Source: Aquabacterium sp. (lineage in GTDB: Bacteria > Pseudomonadota > Gammaproteobacteria > Burkholderiales > Burkholderiaceae_C). Taken from it: a stretch of 64,000 bases of DNA. The position numbers and the translations under genes are program-made. This document shows, piece by piece, positions 53,189 to 61,328 of the stretch. Within the stretch, counting starts at the first letter, position 1. Every line of letters begins with the position of its first letter. The notes below the pieces were generated by a model, which had not been told where the DNA came from, searched no databases, and saw nothing but the letters and a program-made list of their open reading frames with translations. The stretch lies in NCBI GenBank assembly GCA_030654395.1, contig JAURXM010000040.1:30217-94216 (forward strand). The letters are read 5' to 3'.

Positions 53189-54874
53189 CTAATTGGCAGC
53201 CTGAATGATCAACCGGTTGATAGCCTGCACCAATGCCTGCAAAGAGGCGCTGACCATGTGCGGATGCCTGCCCGCGCCATACACGCTGGTCGATACGCCA
53301 GGGGCCCCGACTTCGACCCAAGCCAATGCGGTGGCATCCGCACCTTGTCCTATGGCGTGCTCCTCAAACCCGTGCCATTGCGCACCGGCTGGCAGGCCCA
53401 AGGCTTGGACGGCTTGCCAAGCGGCATCCAGCGGCCCATTGCCGTGTCCATGCAAGCGTCGCTCGCCTTGCGGTGTCTGCACCACCAGATCGATACGAGT
53501 CTGCCCAGTGCCCTCGCTGATTTGGTGATGCAAGAGCTGCCATGGGCCAGACGTCGCCATGTACTCGGCCTGAAACAACGCCCACAAAGCGCTCGGTGTC
53601 ATCTCACGGCCCGTGCTGTCAGCCTCGGCTTGGACGATCCCACTGAACTCGACTTGCGCACGGCGGGGTATCACCATGTCATAAGTGGACTCCAGCAAAT
53701 AGGTGATGCCACCCTTGCCTGATTGGCTGTTGACGCGGATCACCGCCTCGTAGCTGGCGCCGATATCTTTGGGGTCAATGGGCAGATAAGGCACGGCCCA
53801 CGGCGCGTCTGTTTGCTGCACAGCCAAACCTTTGCGAATCGCATCTTGGTGTGAGCCAGAAAACGCCGTGAACACCAAATCACCCGCATAGGGATGGCGT
53901 GGGTGGACGGGCAGGGCGGTGCATTGCTCAACAGCACGTGCAATGGCAGGCAAGTTTGAAAAATCCAAACCCGGACTCACACCTTGGCTATAGAGGTTCA
54001 GCGCCAAGGTCACCAAGTCGACGTTGCCGGTGCGCTCGCCATGGCCAAACAAACAGCCTTCAACGCGCTGTGCGCCAGCCATCACGGCCAATTCGGCAGC
54101 GGCCACAGCGGTGCCTCGGTCGTTGTGCGGGTGCACACTGAGAATCACGGCCTCACGTTGCGTCAGGTGGCGGTGCATCCACTCGATTTGATCGGCATAC
54201 ACATTGGGCGTGCTGGCCTCGACCGTAGCAGGCAAGTTGATGATCATGGGGTGATCAACCGTCGGTTGCCAAGCCTCAATCACGGCATTGCAGACTGACA
54301 AAGCAAAGTCGGGTTCGGTTGTGCTGAAAGTCTCCGGGCTGTATTGAAACGTCCATTTCGTACCAAACTCGGTCTGTGCATCGGCCAACTGGCGTATCAA
54401 CTGTGTACCCTGTACAGCGAGTTGCTGTACCTCGGCGCGGCTCATGCCGAACACGGTTTGGCGCCAAGCCGGTGCGGTGGCGTTATAGAGGTGCACGATG
54501 GCACGCGGCACACCGCGCAAGGCCTCAAACGTTTCTCGGATCAGGTCTTCTCGCGCTTGCGTGATCACCTCAATGGTGACGTCATCAGGGATGTGTCCGC
54601 CCTCAATCAAGGTGCGCACAAAATCAAAATCGGTGCGTGACGCGGCTGGGAACGCCACTTCGATTTCCTTGAAGCCGATGTCCACCAGCATTTTGAACAT
54701 GCGCAGCTTGGTCTCCCCATTCATGGGTTCGAACAAGGCTTGATTGCCATCGCGCAAATCGGTGCTCATCCAAATGGGCACGCGGTGCGCCGTTTGGTGG
54801 GGCCAAGTGCGGTCAGGCAATGCCAAAGAGGCGGGGCGTGGGTACTTAACAGCGGGGTCAACAAGCATAGACAT
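53189..54874 (-). CDS. leuA: 2-isopropylmalate synthase, LeuA2 type
   Basis: The product has 561 residues. LeuA condenses acetyl-CoA with 2-ketoisovalerate as the first committed step of leucine synthesis. The catalytic barrel shows STDLRDGNQALFEPM near residue 36 and the metal-binding HPHNDRGTAVA near 250, and the C-terminus carries the regulatory leucine-binding domain. The length and the start MLVDPAVKYPRP are those of the LeuA2 subtype. A leucine-rich leader peptide and a terminator hairpin lie between its promoter and start, indicating attenuation by leucyl-tRNA supply. Confidence 0.96.
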   Translation of the reverse strand: MSMLVDPAVKYPRPASLALPDRTWPHQTAHRVPIWMSTDLRDGNQALFEPMNGETKLRMFKMLVDIGFKEIEVAFPAASRTDFDFVRTLIEGGHIPDDVTIEVITQAREDLIRETFEALRGVPRAIVHLYNATAPAWRQTVFGMSRAEVQQLAVQGTQLIRQLADAQTEFGTKWTFQYSPETFSTTEPDFALSVCNAVIEAWQPTVDHPMIINLPATVEASTPNVYADQIEWMHRHLTQREAVILSVHPHNDRGTAVAAAELAVMAGAQRVEGCLFGHGERTGNVDLVTLALNLYSQGVSPGLDFSNLPAIARAVEQCTALPVHPRHPYAGDLVFTAFSGSHQDAIRKGLAVQQTDAPWAVPYLPIDPKDIGASYEAVIRVNSQSGKGGITYLLESTYDMVIPRRAQVEFSGIVQAEADSTGREMTPSALWALFQAEYMATSGPWQLLHHQISEGTGQTRIDLVVQTPQGERRLHGHGNGPLDAAWQAVQALGLPAGAQWHGFEEHAIGQGADATALAWVEVGAPGVSTSVYGAGRHPHMVSASLQALVQAINRLIIQAAN

Positions 54875-54964
54875 GGCAGGGGGCTTTCCTCATGAAGTGG
54901 GGAACAAGCCGACTGGTGTGATGCTGATTGACGATGGTGTGTACTGAAAACCAACCCACCATGC

Positions 54965-54990
54965 AAAACGCCAGCGACTTGGCTGGCGTT
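54965..54990 (-). terminator. Attenuator terminator in front of leuA
   Basis: On the minus strand AACGCCAGC (54990-54982), a 6-nt loop and GCTGGCGTT (54975-54967) form a 9-bp stem, followed by two further T. It sits 23 bp after the leader-peptide stop and about 90 bp before the leuA start. Confidence 0.75.
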
Positions 54991-55013
54991 GAGAAGGTGG
55001 ATTCAGGACTGAC

Positions 55014-55091
55014 TCAGTCAGACACGATCAACCCGGGCTGCCAGCCGGATGTGGCTAGCGTTAGTAGGTTGAGAGAGTAGGTGAGGTCCAT
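55014..55091 (-). CDS. leuL: Leucine-rich leader peptide of leuA
   Basis: A 25-codon frame starts ATG at 55091 and ends TGA at 55016-55014. It begins MDLTYSLNLLTLATSGW. Five of the first 12 residues are Leu, and codons 9, 10 and 12 are CTA, a codon expected to be rare in this GC-rich genome. Codons 16-18 contain GGCTGGC (55046-55040), the exact complement of GCCAGCC (54987-54981) in the terminator's 5' arm. A ribosome stalled at the CTA codons would free that segment to form an antiterminator. This is the classical leu attenuation logic; the frame, codons and complementarity are seen directly, and the mechanism is inferred. The ribosome-binding site is weak. Confidence 0.75.
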   Translation of the reverse strand: MDLTYSLNLLTLATSGWQPGLIVSD

Positions 55092-55222
55092 GTTTGGCAG
55101 TGTCCACGCAAACCGCCTGACTCGTCAAGCCCCGCGCCATTTTTTTCATCCAAGGTCTTTTTGCCAAGGAGAAACTACAATCGGCTGGCATTTGGCAAAA
55201 TAAGGGCCCCTGAGGAAAATGA
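55092..55222. promoter_or_regulatory. Divergent region between leuA leader and ribA
   Basis: It should hold the leuA promoter (minus) and the ribA promoter (plus). TACAAT at 55176-55181 is a possible plus-strand -10 box without a good -35. TTGCCAA (55161) and TTGGCAA (55192) form an inverted pair. GAGGAAAATGA before the ribA ATG gives a good ribosome-binding site. Confidence 0.4.
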
Positions 55223-55873
55223 ATGTCAATACCTGATTCCGCCAGCAAGCCCCCACACGACACACTCACACCCATCACTGCAGCCTTAGTTGAGTTTCTG
55301 GCAGAAGCCCGCGTCCCCACTGAGCATGGCAGTTTCACCATGAAGCTGTTTCGTGAAAATTCAACCGGCCTTGAGCACGTGGCCATGGTCATGGGAGATG
55401 TCGTAGGCAGCGCATTGGTGCGTGTGCACTCCGAGTGCATGACCGGTGACGTCTTCGGCTCACTGCGCTGTGATTGCGGCCCGCAACTTAACTTCGCCAT
55501 GAACGCAATCGGCAAGAAGGGCAGTGGCGTGGTTGTTTATCTGCGTCAAGAGGGACGAGGCATTGGCTTGGCCAACAAACTGCGAGCCTACCAACTGCAA
55601 GATCAAGGCATGGACACGGTTGAGGCCAACCAGCACTTGGGTTTTGCTGCCGATTTGCGTAACTTTGATGTGGCGGCCCAAATCTTGGATCACCTCGGTG
55701 TGTCGTCGGTCAAGCTGATGACCAACAACCCACGCAAGGTTGACACACTCAGCGCACACGGCGTCAACATTGAAGAGCGTGTGCCCGTTCAGTGTGACGT
55801 TCAACCTGAGAATGAACGCTACCTAGACACCAAGGCCCGCAAGATGGGGCACCACATTGACTGGTTGGGTTGA
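55223..55873 (+). CDS. ribA: GTP cyclohydrolase II
   Basis: The product has 216 residues, normal for stand-alone RibA. It opens GTP to the first riboflavin precursor. The zinc-binding cysteines are in SECMTGDVFGSLRCDCGPQL, and the active-site segment LRQEGRGIGLANK and a C-terminal VPVQCDVQPENERYLDTK are present. The start at 55223 is preceded by GAGGA. The CDF-type transporter gene follows 7 bp downstream, so the two may be co-transcribed. Confidence 0.96.
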   Translation: MSIPDSASKPPHDTLTPITAALVEFLAEARVPTEHGSFTMKLFRENSTGLEHVAMVMGDVVGSALVRVHSECMTGDVFGSLRCDCGPQLNFAMNAIGKKGSGVVVYLRQEGRGIGLANKLRAYQLQDQGMDTVEANQHLGFAADLRNFDVAAQILDHLGVSSVKLMTNNPRKVDTLSAHGVNIEERVPVQCDVQPENERYLDTKARKMGHHIDWLG

Positions 55874-55880
55874 TCCAAAG

Positions 55881-56795
55881 ATGAACATCGACATCACCCC
55901 GCAGGACGACCCAGAACAAGACACGCCGGAGCGACACGCGGTTGCCAAACGCAGCACCTTGGTCAGCGTGGCGGTCAATTTGGTCTTGACGACCGTGCAG
56001 GTGGTTGTCGGGGTGTTTGCGCAGTCTCAAGCTTTGATTGCAGACGGCATCCATTCATTGTCCGATCTGATTGCCGATTTCGTGGTGCTGCTGGCCAACC
56101 AGCACAGCCGCAAAGAAGCTGATGATGATCACCACTATGGCCATCATCGCTATGAAACGGCGGCGTCCTTGGTGTTGGGCGTTTTGCTGCTGACTGTCGG
56201 TGCGGGCATGCTGTGGAGTGCCGTGCACAAGCTAGGTGACCCCGACCTCATCCCCAAAGTCAAACCGATCGCACTGTACGTGGCCTTGGCAGCACTGGTG
56301 GCGAAGGAGCTGCTGTTTCGCTACATGTTGGCTGCAGCAGAACGCGTGCGCTCCAGCATGTTGGTGGCCAATGCTTGGCATGCAAGATCAGATGCTGCGT
56401 CATCGTTTGTGGTGTCGCTGGGCATCATTGGCAACCTGATGGGCTACCCTTTGCTTGACCCTGTGGCGGCTCTGATTGTGGGGTTTTTGGTCGCCAAAAT
56501 GGGATGGCAATTTGGGTGGGATGCGCTCAATGACTTGATGGACCGTTCCGTATCTGAGGATCAAATCCAGCAAATCAAAGAGATCCTTGTTCAGACGCCT
56601 GGTGTGCAAGGCGTTCATGATGTGCGAACCCGCAAGATGGGGGACATGATCATGGTGGATGCCCATCTTGAAGTCGATGGCGCCTTGTCTGTAAGGCAGG
56701 GGCACGACATTGCCAGTTCAGCGCGCGACCGCGTCATGGCCAACCTGCCTGTGCTGGATGTGATGACCCACTTGGATCCTGTTACGCCGAGTTAG
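55881..56795 (+). CDS. Cation diffusion facilitator, FieF-like
   Basis: The product has 304 residues. Six membrane helices are expected. The metal-site motifs are DGIHSLSDLIADF in helix 2 and NAWHARSDAASSF in helix 5, with a histidine-rich HYGHHRYET loop after helix 2. The cytoplasmic C-terminal domain (RTRKMGDMIMVDAHLEVDG) fits FieF/CzcD-type divalent cation exporters. The start at 55881 (MNIDITPQDD) is preferred over a TTG at 55857 inside ribA. Its 3' end overlaps the convergent diguanylate cyclase gene by 4 bp. Confidence 0.92.
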   Translation: MNIDITPQDDPEQDTPERHAVAKRSTLVSVAVNLVLTTVQVVVGVFAQSQALIADGIHSLSDLIADFVVLLANQHSRKEADDDHHYGHHRYETAASLVLGVLLLTVGAGMLWSAVHKLGDPDLIPKVKPIALYVALAALVAKELLFRYMLAAAERVRSSMLVANAWHARSDAASSFVVSLGIIGNLMGYPLLDPVAALIVGFLVAKMGWQFGWDALNDLMDRSVSEDQIQQIKEILVQTPGVQGVHDVRTRKMGDMIMVDAHLEVDGALSVRQGHDIASSARDRVMANLPVLDVMTHLDPVTPS

Positions 56796-58069
56796 CCTGC
56801 TGCGCTGCTGCTTGATACCGATTGGGCTACAGCAATGCTGTGCGAGCAAGTTCGGTTGCGCCCTTCGCGCTTTGCCTGCAAAAGGGCTTGGTTGGCAGAA
56901 GACAACAAGGCCGTGTCCTTCAGCAGGGCGTCCGCCTTGCATGACGCAACGCCGATGCTGACCGTGGCCACCAATGCCGTTGATGAACTCTCATGGCGCA
57001 GATTCAACTGCTCCACGGCGTGTCGAATGCGCTCCGCTATTTTTTGGGCGTAGTCTGCATCGGCTCGGGGCAAAATAACCATGAACTCCTCACCGCCATA
57101 GCGCGCAATGAGGTCATCCGGGCGCTGCACATGGGTTTGCAGAACCTGGGCTACTTGACGCAAGCATTCATCTCCAGCTTGCATGCCGTACCGATCACTG
57201 TACTTTTTAAAGTGATCCATCTCCACCATGAGCATACTCAACTGCTGTTGGTCATGCTGGGCACGCTCCCAGACCTGACTGAGGTGTTCTAGGCTATACC
57301 TGCGGTTTGATAAGCCAGTGAGCCCATCTACACGCGACAAGGCTTTCAGTCGATCATGGGCGCGAGTCAACTCGCGCACCACACCGTGCTCTCTCAGCCG
57401 CAGGAGGAATCGTTTGCGTTCATCGCGCTCCATGGCGTAGTTGGCCATCAATGAAAACAAGGTGACCGAGGCAAGAAGGGACGTGATCGGCATCATCAAC
57501 CGATCAGGGTAGTGGTTGATTATCAAAATGCAAATCACATGAATAAGCAGTATCGACAAGGATAAGAACACGGCAAACCAGAAACGAAGCCGCTGCACGA
57601 CGGTCCCGTACATGACGACCACGCAGAGACCCACGTTATAAAAATGAACTAAAGGACTGTTTGTTTTGGCCACGATGAGCGCCACGCTGACTGCTGCGAG
57701 CAAGCCCGAGCCCAGCACGATGACTTCGTACAGGATAGGCGGCACGCTGCGTATCAACTTCCAATCTTTGCGTGTGCCGACATAAAGCAGCACAAGCGAT
57801 GCGGGCGTGAACAGGTACAAACGCAACAGCACAGCGAACTCAAAGACGTCATTGACCATCAAGTAATCAACGATCAAAAAACCGTTGTAGATGAGCAGAG
57901 AAATCAAACCGCTGATCAAGAAATGCTGCCGACGCATATCGACTGCATCCAACAAGAAACGCTTCTCGAGCTGAGGCGCAAACCGCATCAGCGGGAAGCC
58001 CTTCTCTAGGGAGGCGTTGACTTGGTTCATCAAAGGCTCATCATCAAAATGCGGATCATTGAGGGTCAT
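56792..58069 (-). CDS. Membrane diguanylate cyclase (GGEEF)
   Basis: The product has 425 residues. An N-terminal membrane region with about six helices (residues ~35-210) carries a sensor of MASE-like layout, then a GGDEF domain (DGLTGLSNRRYS, EMDHFKKYSDRYG, active site RYGGEEFMVIL). The RPDD five residues before the active site is a c-di-GMP inhibitory site, so product feedback is expected. It overlaps its upstream neighbour by 4 bp (ATGA) and shares length and architecture with it, so the pair looks like a tandem duplication. Confidence 0.92.
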   Translation of the reverse strand: MTLNDPHFDDEPLMNQVNASLEKGFPLMRFAPQLEKRFLLDAVDMRRQHFLISGLISLLIYNGFLIVDYLMVNDVFEFAVLLRLYLFTPASLVLLYVGTRKDWKLIRSVPPILYEVIVLGSGLLAAVSVALIVAKTNSPLVHFYNVGLCVVVMYGTVVQRLRFWFAVFLSLSILLIHVICILIINHYPDRLMMPITSLLASVTLFSLMANYAMERDERKRFLLRLREHGVVRELTRAHDRLKALSRVDGLTGLSNRRYSLEHLSQVWERAQHDQQQLSMLMVEMDHFKKYSDRYGMQAGDECLRQVAQVLQTHVQRPDDLIARYGGEEFMVILPRADADYAQKIAERIRHAVEQLNLRHESSSTALVATVSIGVASCKADALLKDTALLSSANQALLQAKREGRNRTCSHSIAVAQSVSSSSAAG

Positions 58070-59343
58070 GCTTGAGCACCCTCATGGTTGGTACCAAACG
58101 CAAAGACACGATTGCACCCATGAGACTTGGCTTGGTGCAGTGCCTCCGAGGCGGCTGAAATCAGTTGTGCTGTGCTGGCATGGGGCGCATTGGGTCGCAA
58201 ACACGCCACGCCAATACTCACAGTAACGGCCGAGTGCGTTGGTGATGTGGCATGCGGCCGGTTCATGAGCTCTACCCCTTTTCGCGCACGCTCCGCCGCG
58301 CTGGCCGCAGTGGTCAGGGGTGCCCCTTTCAACACGACAATGAACTCCTCGCCGGCGTACCTCGCAATCAAGTCACCAGGACGACGCAGAAGGCGTTTGA
58401 GGGTGACGGCAACCTCTTGAAGGCAGACATCACCCTCAGGGTGTCCGTAGCGCTCGTTGTAGGCTTTGAAGTGGTCCATGTCGATCATCATCAAAGAGAT
58501 GTCGCTGCCATCTTCTTTGGCCTGCGCCCACACTTGTTGAAGATACGAATCGAAGTGACGGCGATTGGCTACATCGGTCAAGATATCGCTGCGTGAGATG
58601 GCATCCAAACGCGAGTTGGCTTGCTCCAATTCGTGGAGCAAGGCGCGCTCACGCAAGCGCAGCAACCAGTTGTATCGCTCATCTCGCTCTAGTGTGTAGC
58701 AGCCATATAGCGTGAAAACAATCGACGAGAAAACAACCAAAGTCGCTGGCACGATCACGGCCACAGGCGCATTCGGGAACGATACAGCCCCCGCTCCGTA
58801 CATGGCCAACAAAGCGCCATTCATCCATAACGCGGGCATGAAGCGCATGCGTGCAACTGAATTGGCAAACACCAAAATAGGCACAATACCAACGAGATAG
58901 GCGCCCGCATAAGGATCTTGACTGGACAGGCATATAGCCAAGCTGATGGCGCAGGCGCCGACCCCCCATACGCTCGGTATCCATTCGCGTACGGCATTGG
59001 TGGCAAATCGGGGCACCATGATCATGCCAATGAACGTGAGAGGTGTGTAGACAAGAAGGCGTAGCTTAAGGGCCAGTCCAAATGCATCAGGCACCAGCAG
59101 CCAATCACTGAACAAGAGCCAGTTGAACGCGATGGATGCCAATATGCCGTTGTAAAACAAGGCGCGTGATCGCCTCGCCGCGCAATGGCGTTGAAACCTA
59201 GCCTCTAACAAGGCAGGGAAACGCAACCAGAAAACACCGCTGTCTAGCAGCCGGTTGATCTGTGCAGACTCTTGCGGATTAGCCTGTGCTGCGCCGATGC
59301 GAAGGTCTTGAAGGGGAGGGGACGACAGAGGCACTTCAAACAA
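58066..59343 (-). CDS. Membrane diguanylate cyclase (AGEEF)
   Basis: The product has 425 residues, the same length as the next gene. Five or six membrane helices (~45-220) precede a GGDEF domain with SDILTDVANRRHFDS, DMDHFKAYNERYGH and active site RYAGEEFIVVL. A instead of the first G is tolerated in known active cyclases. The inhibitory-site RPGD is in place. It is the first gene of the two-gene minus operon; its promoter lies in 59344-59450. Confidence 0.92.
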   Translation of the reverse strand: MFEVPLSSPPLQDLRIGAAQANPQESAQINRLLDSGVFWLRFPALLEARFQRHCAARRSRALFYNGILASIAFNWLLFSDWLLVPDAFGLALKLRLLVYTPLTFIGMIMVPRFATNAVREWIPSVWGVGACAISLAICLSSQDPYAGAYLVGIVPILVFANSVARMRFMPALWMNGALLAMYGAGAVSFPNAPVAVIVPATLVVFSSIVFTLYGCYTLERDERYNWLLRLRERALLHELEQANSRLDAISRSDILTDVANRRHFDSYLQQVWAQAKEDGSDISLMMIDMDHFKAYNERYGHPEGDVCLQEVAVTLKRLLRRPGDLIARYAGEEFIVVLKGAPLTTAASAAERARKGVELMNRPHATSPTHSAVTVSIGVACLRPNAPHASTAQLISAASEALHQAKSHGCNRVFAFGTNHEGAQA

Positions 59344-59695
59344 TCCAGCGTGCTTTTTGATTCACTGAGTAAAGGCAAGGCTTGTGCCACTTGTGACAAA
59401 TCGTAGAGGATACTTTAGCCGGGCAGGGCATTATTTTTATGTCGATTTCCCTAGGTCTTGGTGATAGCCCTGCTGCTGAAAAACTAACCCATTATGCGTA
59501 CAGGGTGGATGCGGTGATAGGGTGTGGTTGACCATGCATATTGCGTCGATTCAATTGACAAATAAGCCCCTCATGTAGGGGGCGTTTTGTCGGATGCAGC
59601 ACTTACTGGAAACCATATAATGAAAAATTGACTCATTGGTTGATTTTATTGCCTTGAGCCCTTCTGCTTATCGTGTTTGTTATTTTGGATTTATT
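59344..59695. other. Divergent intergenic region, cyclase operon and binding protein
   Basis: These 352 bp contain no supported gene. A hairpin with loop CATGT between GCCCCT and AGGGGGC followed by TTTT lies at 59566-59588 on the plus strand, about 110 bp before the binding-protein start. It could be a terminator for an upstream transcript or an attenuator. The rest is AT-rich and should hold both divergent promoters. Confidence 0.45.
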
Positions 59696-60811
59696 GTGAA
59701 AACCATATTAGCCGCTTTGCTTATCATGGCTGGCGCTCATGCTCAGGCCGCCAGTGAAATTCGGATAGGGCAAACAGCCGATTTTTCGAATATGGCAGCA
59801 GCGCAAATGAAGGATTTCAACGCCGGTGCGGGTGCGGCCTTCACTGTGGTCAACAACGCAGGTGGGATACATGGTCAACCCATCAAGTTGATGACCTTAG
59901 ACGACGGCTTCAACGCCGATGCAGCAGCAGCCAACGCCACGAGGCTCATCGAGAAAGACGCAGTCATCGCTCTTTTTGGTAGTCGCGGCACCGACCCCTC
60001 TGAGGCAGTCATGAAGGTGGCTGAGGCACACCGCATACCTTTGATTGCACCAATCACAGGCGCTGATACTGTACGCAAAAACAAATTCACATTTGCCGTT
60101 CGCGCAGCGTACCGAACAGAGATTGAAGGCATTTTCAAACAATTGGCCATGAGCCCTACACGACTTGCGGTATTGGTTCAGGATGACAAGTTCGGAAACC
60201 CTTTGTCTGATTTCATCAACGAGTTAGTCAAAAAGACGCCCGCAGTCCAAGTGGTAGCCATGGTGCGTTTTCCTCGCAAGGAAACCAAGCTGCATCCGCA
60301 AGCAGACGCCATTCTAAACAGCAAGCCCACAGCTGTTTTGGCGCTCTGCAATCCAGCCTCATGTCAGGCTTTTACCAAAGAAATTTTGGCCATGACAACC
60401 AATACGGGTAGGGCGAGACCGACGATCTACCAAACATCCATTGCAGATATCTACGCTGACTTTGCCAAACTGGGTGCTATCGGCGTACAGGGCAATGCGT
60501 TCGCACAGGTTTTCCCGGACCCTAATCGGGCCTTTTCACAGATCAACAAAGATTACAAAGCGGCGATGGCGCGGTCGGGCGGCACCATCAACTACAGGTC
60601 TTTTGAAGGCTACGTGTCGGCCCGGGTGCTGATTGAAGCGCTCAAACGAGCCAAAACCATCTCTTCGGCAGGCATCATCGATGCGCTCGAAAGCATGGAC
60701 TCAGGGTTCGATCTGGGCGGGTTTTCTGTGCGTTACTCGTCTAGGCTACATGAAGGCAGCACCTTCTTTGACTTGGTGACGATGGACAAAAACGGCAGGC
60801 TGGTCCACTAA
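59696..60811 (+). CDS. Branched-chain amino-acid-type ABC substrate-binding protein
   Basis: The product has 371 residues from a GTG start at 59696. The upstream extension to a TTG at 59636 would put 20 residues in front of a well-formed signal peptide (KTILAALLIMAGAHAQA), and GGA sits about 8 bases before the GTG. The mature part follows the periplasmic binding protein type 1 (LivJ-like) fold: IRIGQTADFS, INDGF-like LMTLDDGFNADAAAANATRL, GSRGTDPSEAVMKVAE and IPLIAPITGADTVR. No permease or ATPase genes accompany it. The ligand is unknown, and a sensory role is possible given the neighbouring cyclases. Confidence 0.85.
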   Translation: MKTILAALLIMAGAHAQAASEIRIGQTADFSNMAAAQMKDFNAGAGAAFTVVNNAGGIHGQPIKLMTLDDGFNADAAAANATRLIEKDAVIALFGSRGTDPSEAVMKVAEAHRIPLIAPITGADTVRKNKFTFAVRAAYRTEIEGIFKQLAMSPTRLAVLVQDDKFGNPLSDFINELVKKTPAVQVVAMVRFPRKETKLHPQADAILNSKPTAVLALCNPASCQAFTKEILAMTTNTGRARPTIYQTSIADIYADFAKLGAIGVQGNAFAQVFPDPNRAFSQINKDYKAAMARSGGTINYRSFEGYVSARVLIEALKRAKTISSAGIIDALESMDSGFDLGGFSVRYSSRLHEGSTFFDLVTMDKNGRLVH

Positions 60812-60846
60812 CAACTGGCTGGACTCAAGCGATCAAGCAGATGAGG

Positions 60847-60869
60847 GCGATCAGATTGATCGCTTTTTT
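60847..60869 (+). terminator. Rho-independent terminator of the binding-protein gene
   Basis: GCGATCA (60847-60853), loop GAT and TGATCGC (60857-60863) form a perfect 7-bp stem followed by TTTTTT. It lies 36 bp after the stop codon. Confidence 0.92.
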
Positions 60870-61328
60870 CTTCCACCTATTAGTTTACATAATATACATT
60901 GCCGCAAGTGTGTAGCTTGCTCACCGCCCTAGCTTTGTACTGGCTGACAACACACGTGATCCGGGCGGCTTCGCCACCCACCACGCAACTGCTTAACACA
61001 GCCCCGACTTGACGCGCAAGCAAGTCAAGTCGGGGCTTCTTCTTGCGCTTCCCAGTCAAAAACGCTACCCGCTCCGATACATGTCGATCCACAGCAAGGT
61101 GCGTCAAAAATGCCTCGCTGTCTGCCGTGGTACAAAATGCACCTGCATTACCAATAAGTTTAGGTTGCCTAATACGGACAGGCCACAACGGGAGTTGCGC
61201 TAAGATGTTGTTTTCAAAAACAAAGTTCAAAGCCATGTCAACATGTAACCGAATTAGGTCAACATGCGACCAACTGACCGGCTGGTCTAATTAGGCCTTT
61301 CAGAACCAGTGAGAACAAGGAAAGAAAC
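60870..61328. other. Intergenic region before the cassette-like zone
   Basis: There are 459 bp without a supported gene. It holds the long hairpin at 61001-61036 and two 9-bp direct repeats GTCAACATG at 61237-61245 and 61258-61266. A minus-strand open frame (60880-61236) has no recognised motif and crosses the hairpin. The DUF262 gene's ribosome-binding site (AAGGAAAG) is at its end. Confidence 0.5.
61001..61036. terminator. Perfect 13-bp inverted repeat, terminator-like
   Basis: GCCCCGACTTGAC (61001-61013) and GTCAAGTCGGGGC (61024-61036) are exact complements around a 10-nt loop, followed by a pyrimidine-rich TTCTTCTT. It could terminate transcription on the plus strand or be a repeated stem-loop element. 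Confidence 0.65.

Noticed and set aside
60880..61236. 118-codon minus-strand frame
   Set aside because: No recognised motif, it crosses a perfect terminator-like stem and has no clear ribosome-binding site. I could not rule it in.
61201..61240. Possible attI-like site (AAAACAAAGTT) upstream of the DUF262 gene
   Set aside because: Only a short resemblance to attI1. The following bases do not match GTTRRRY and no integrase gene is present.
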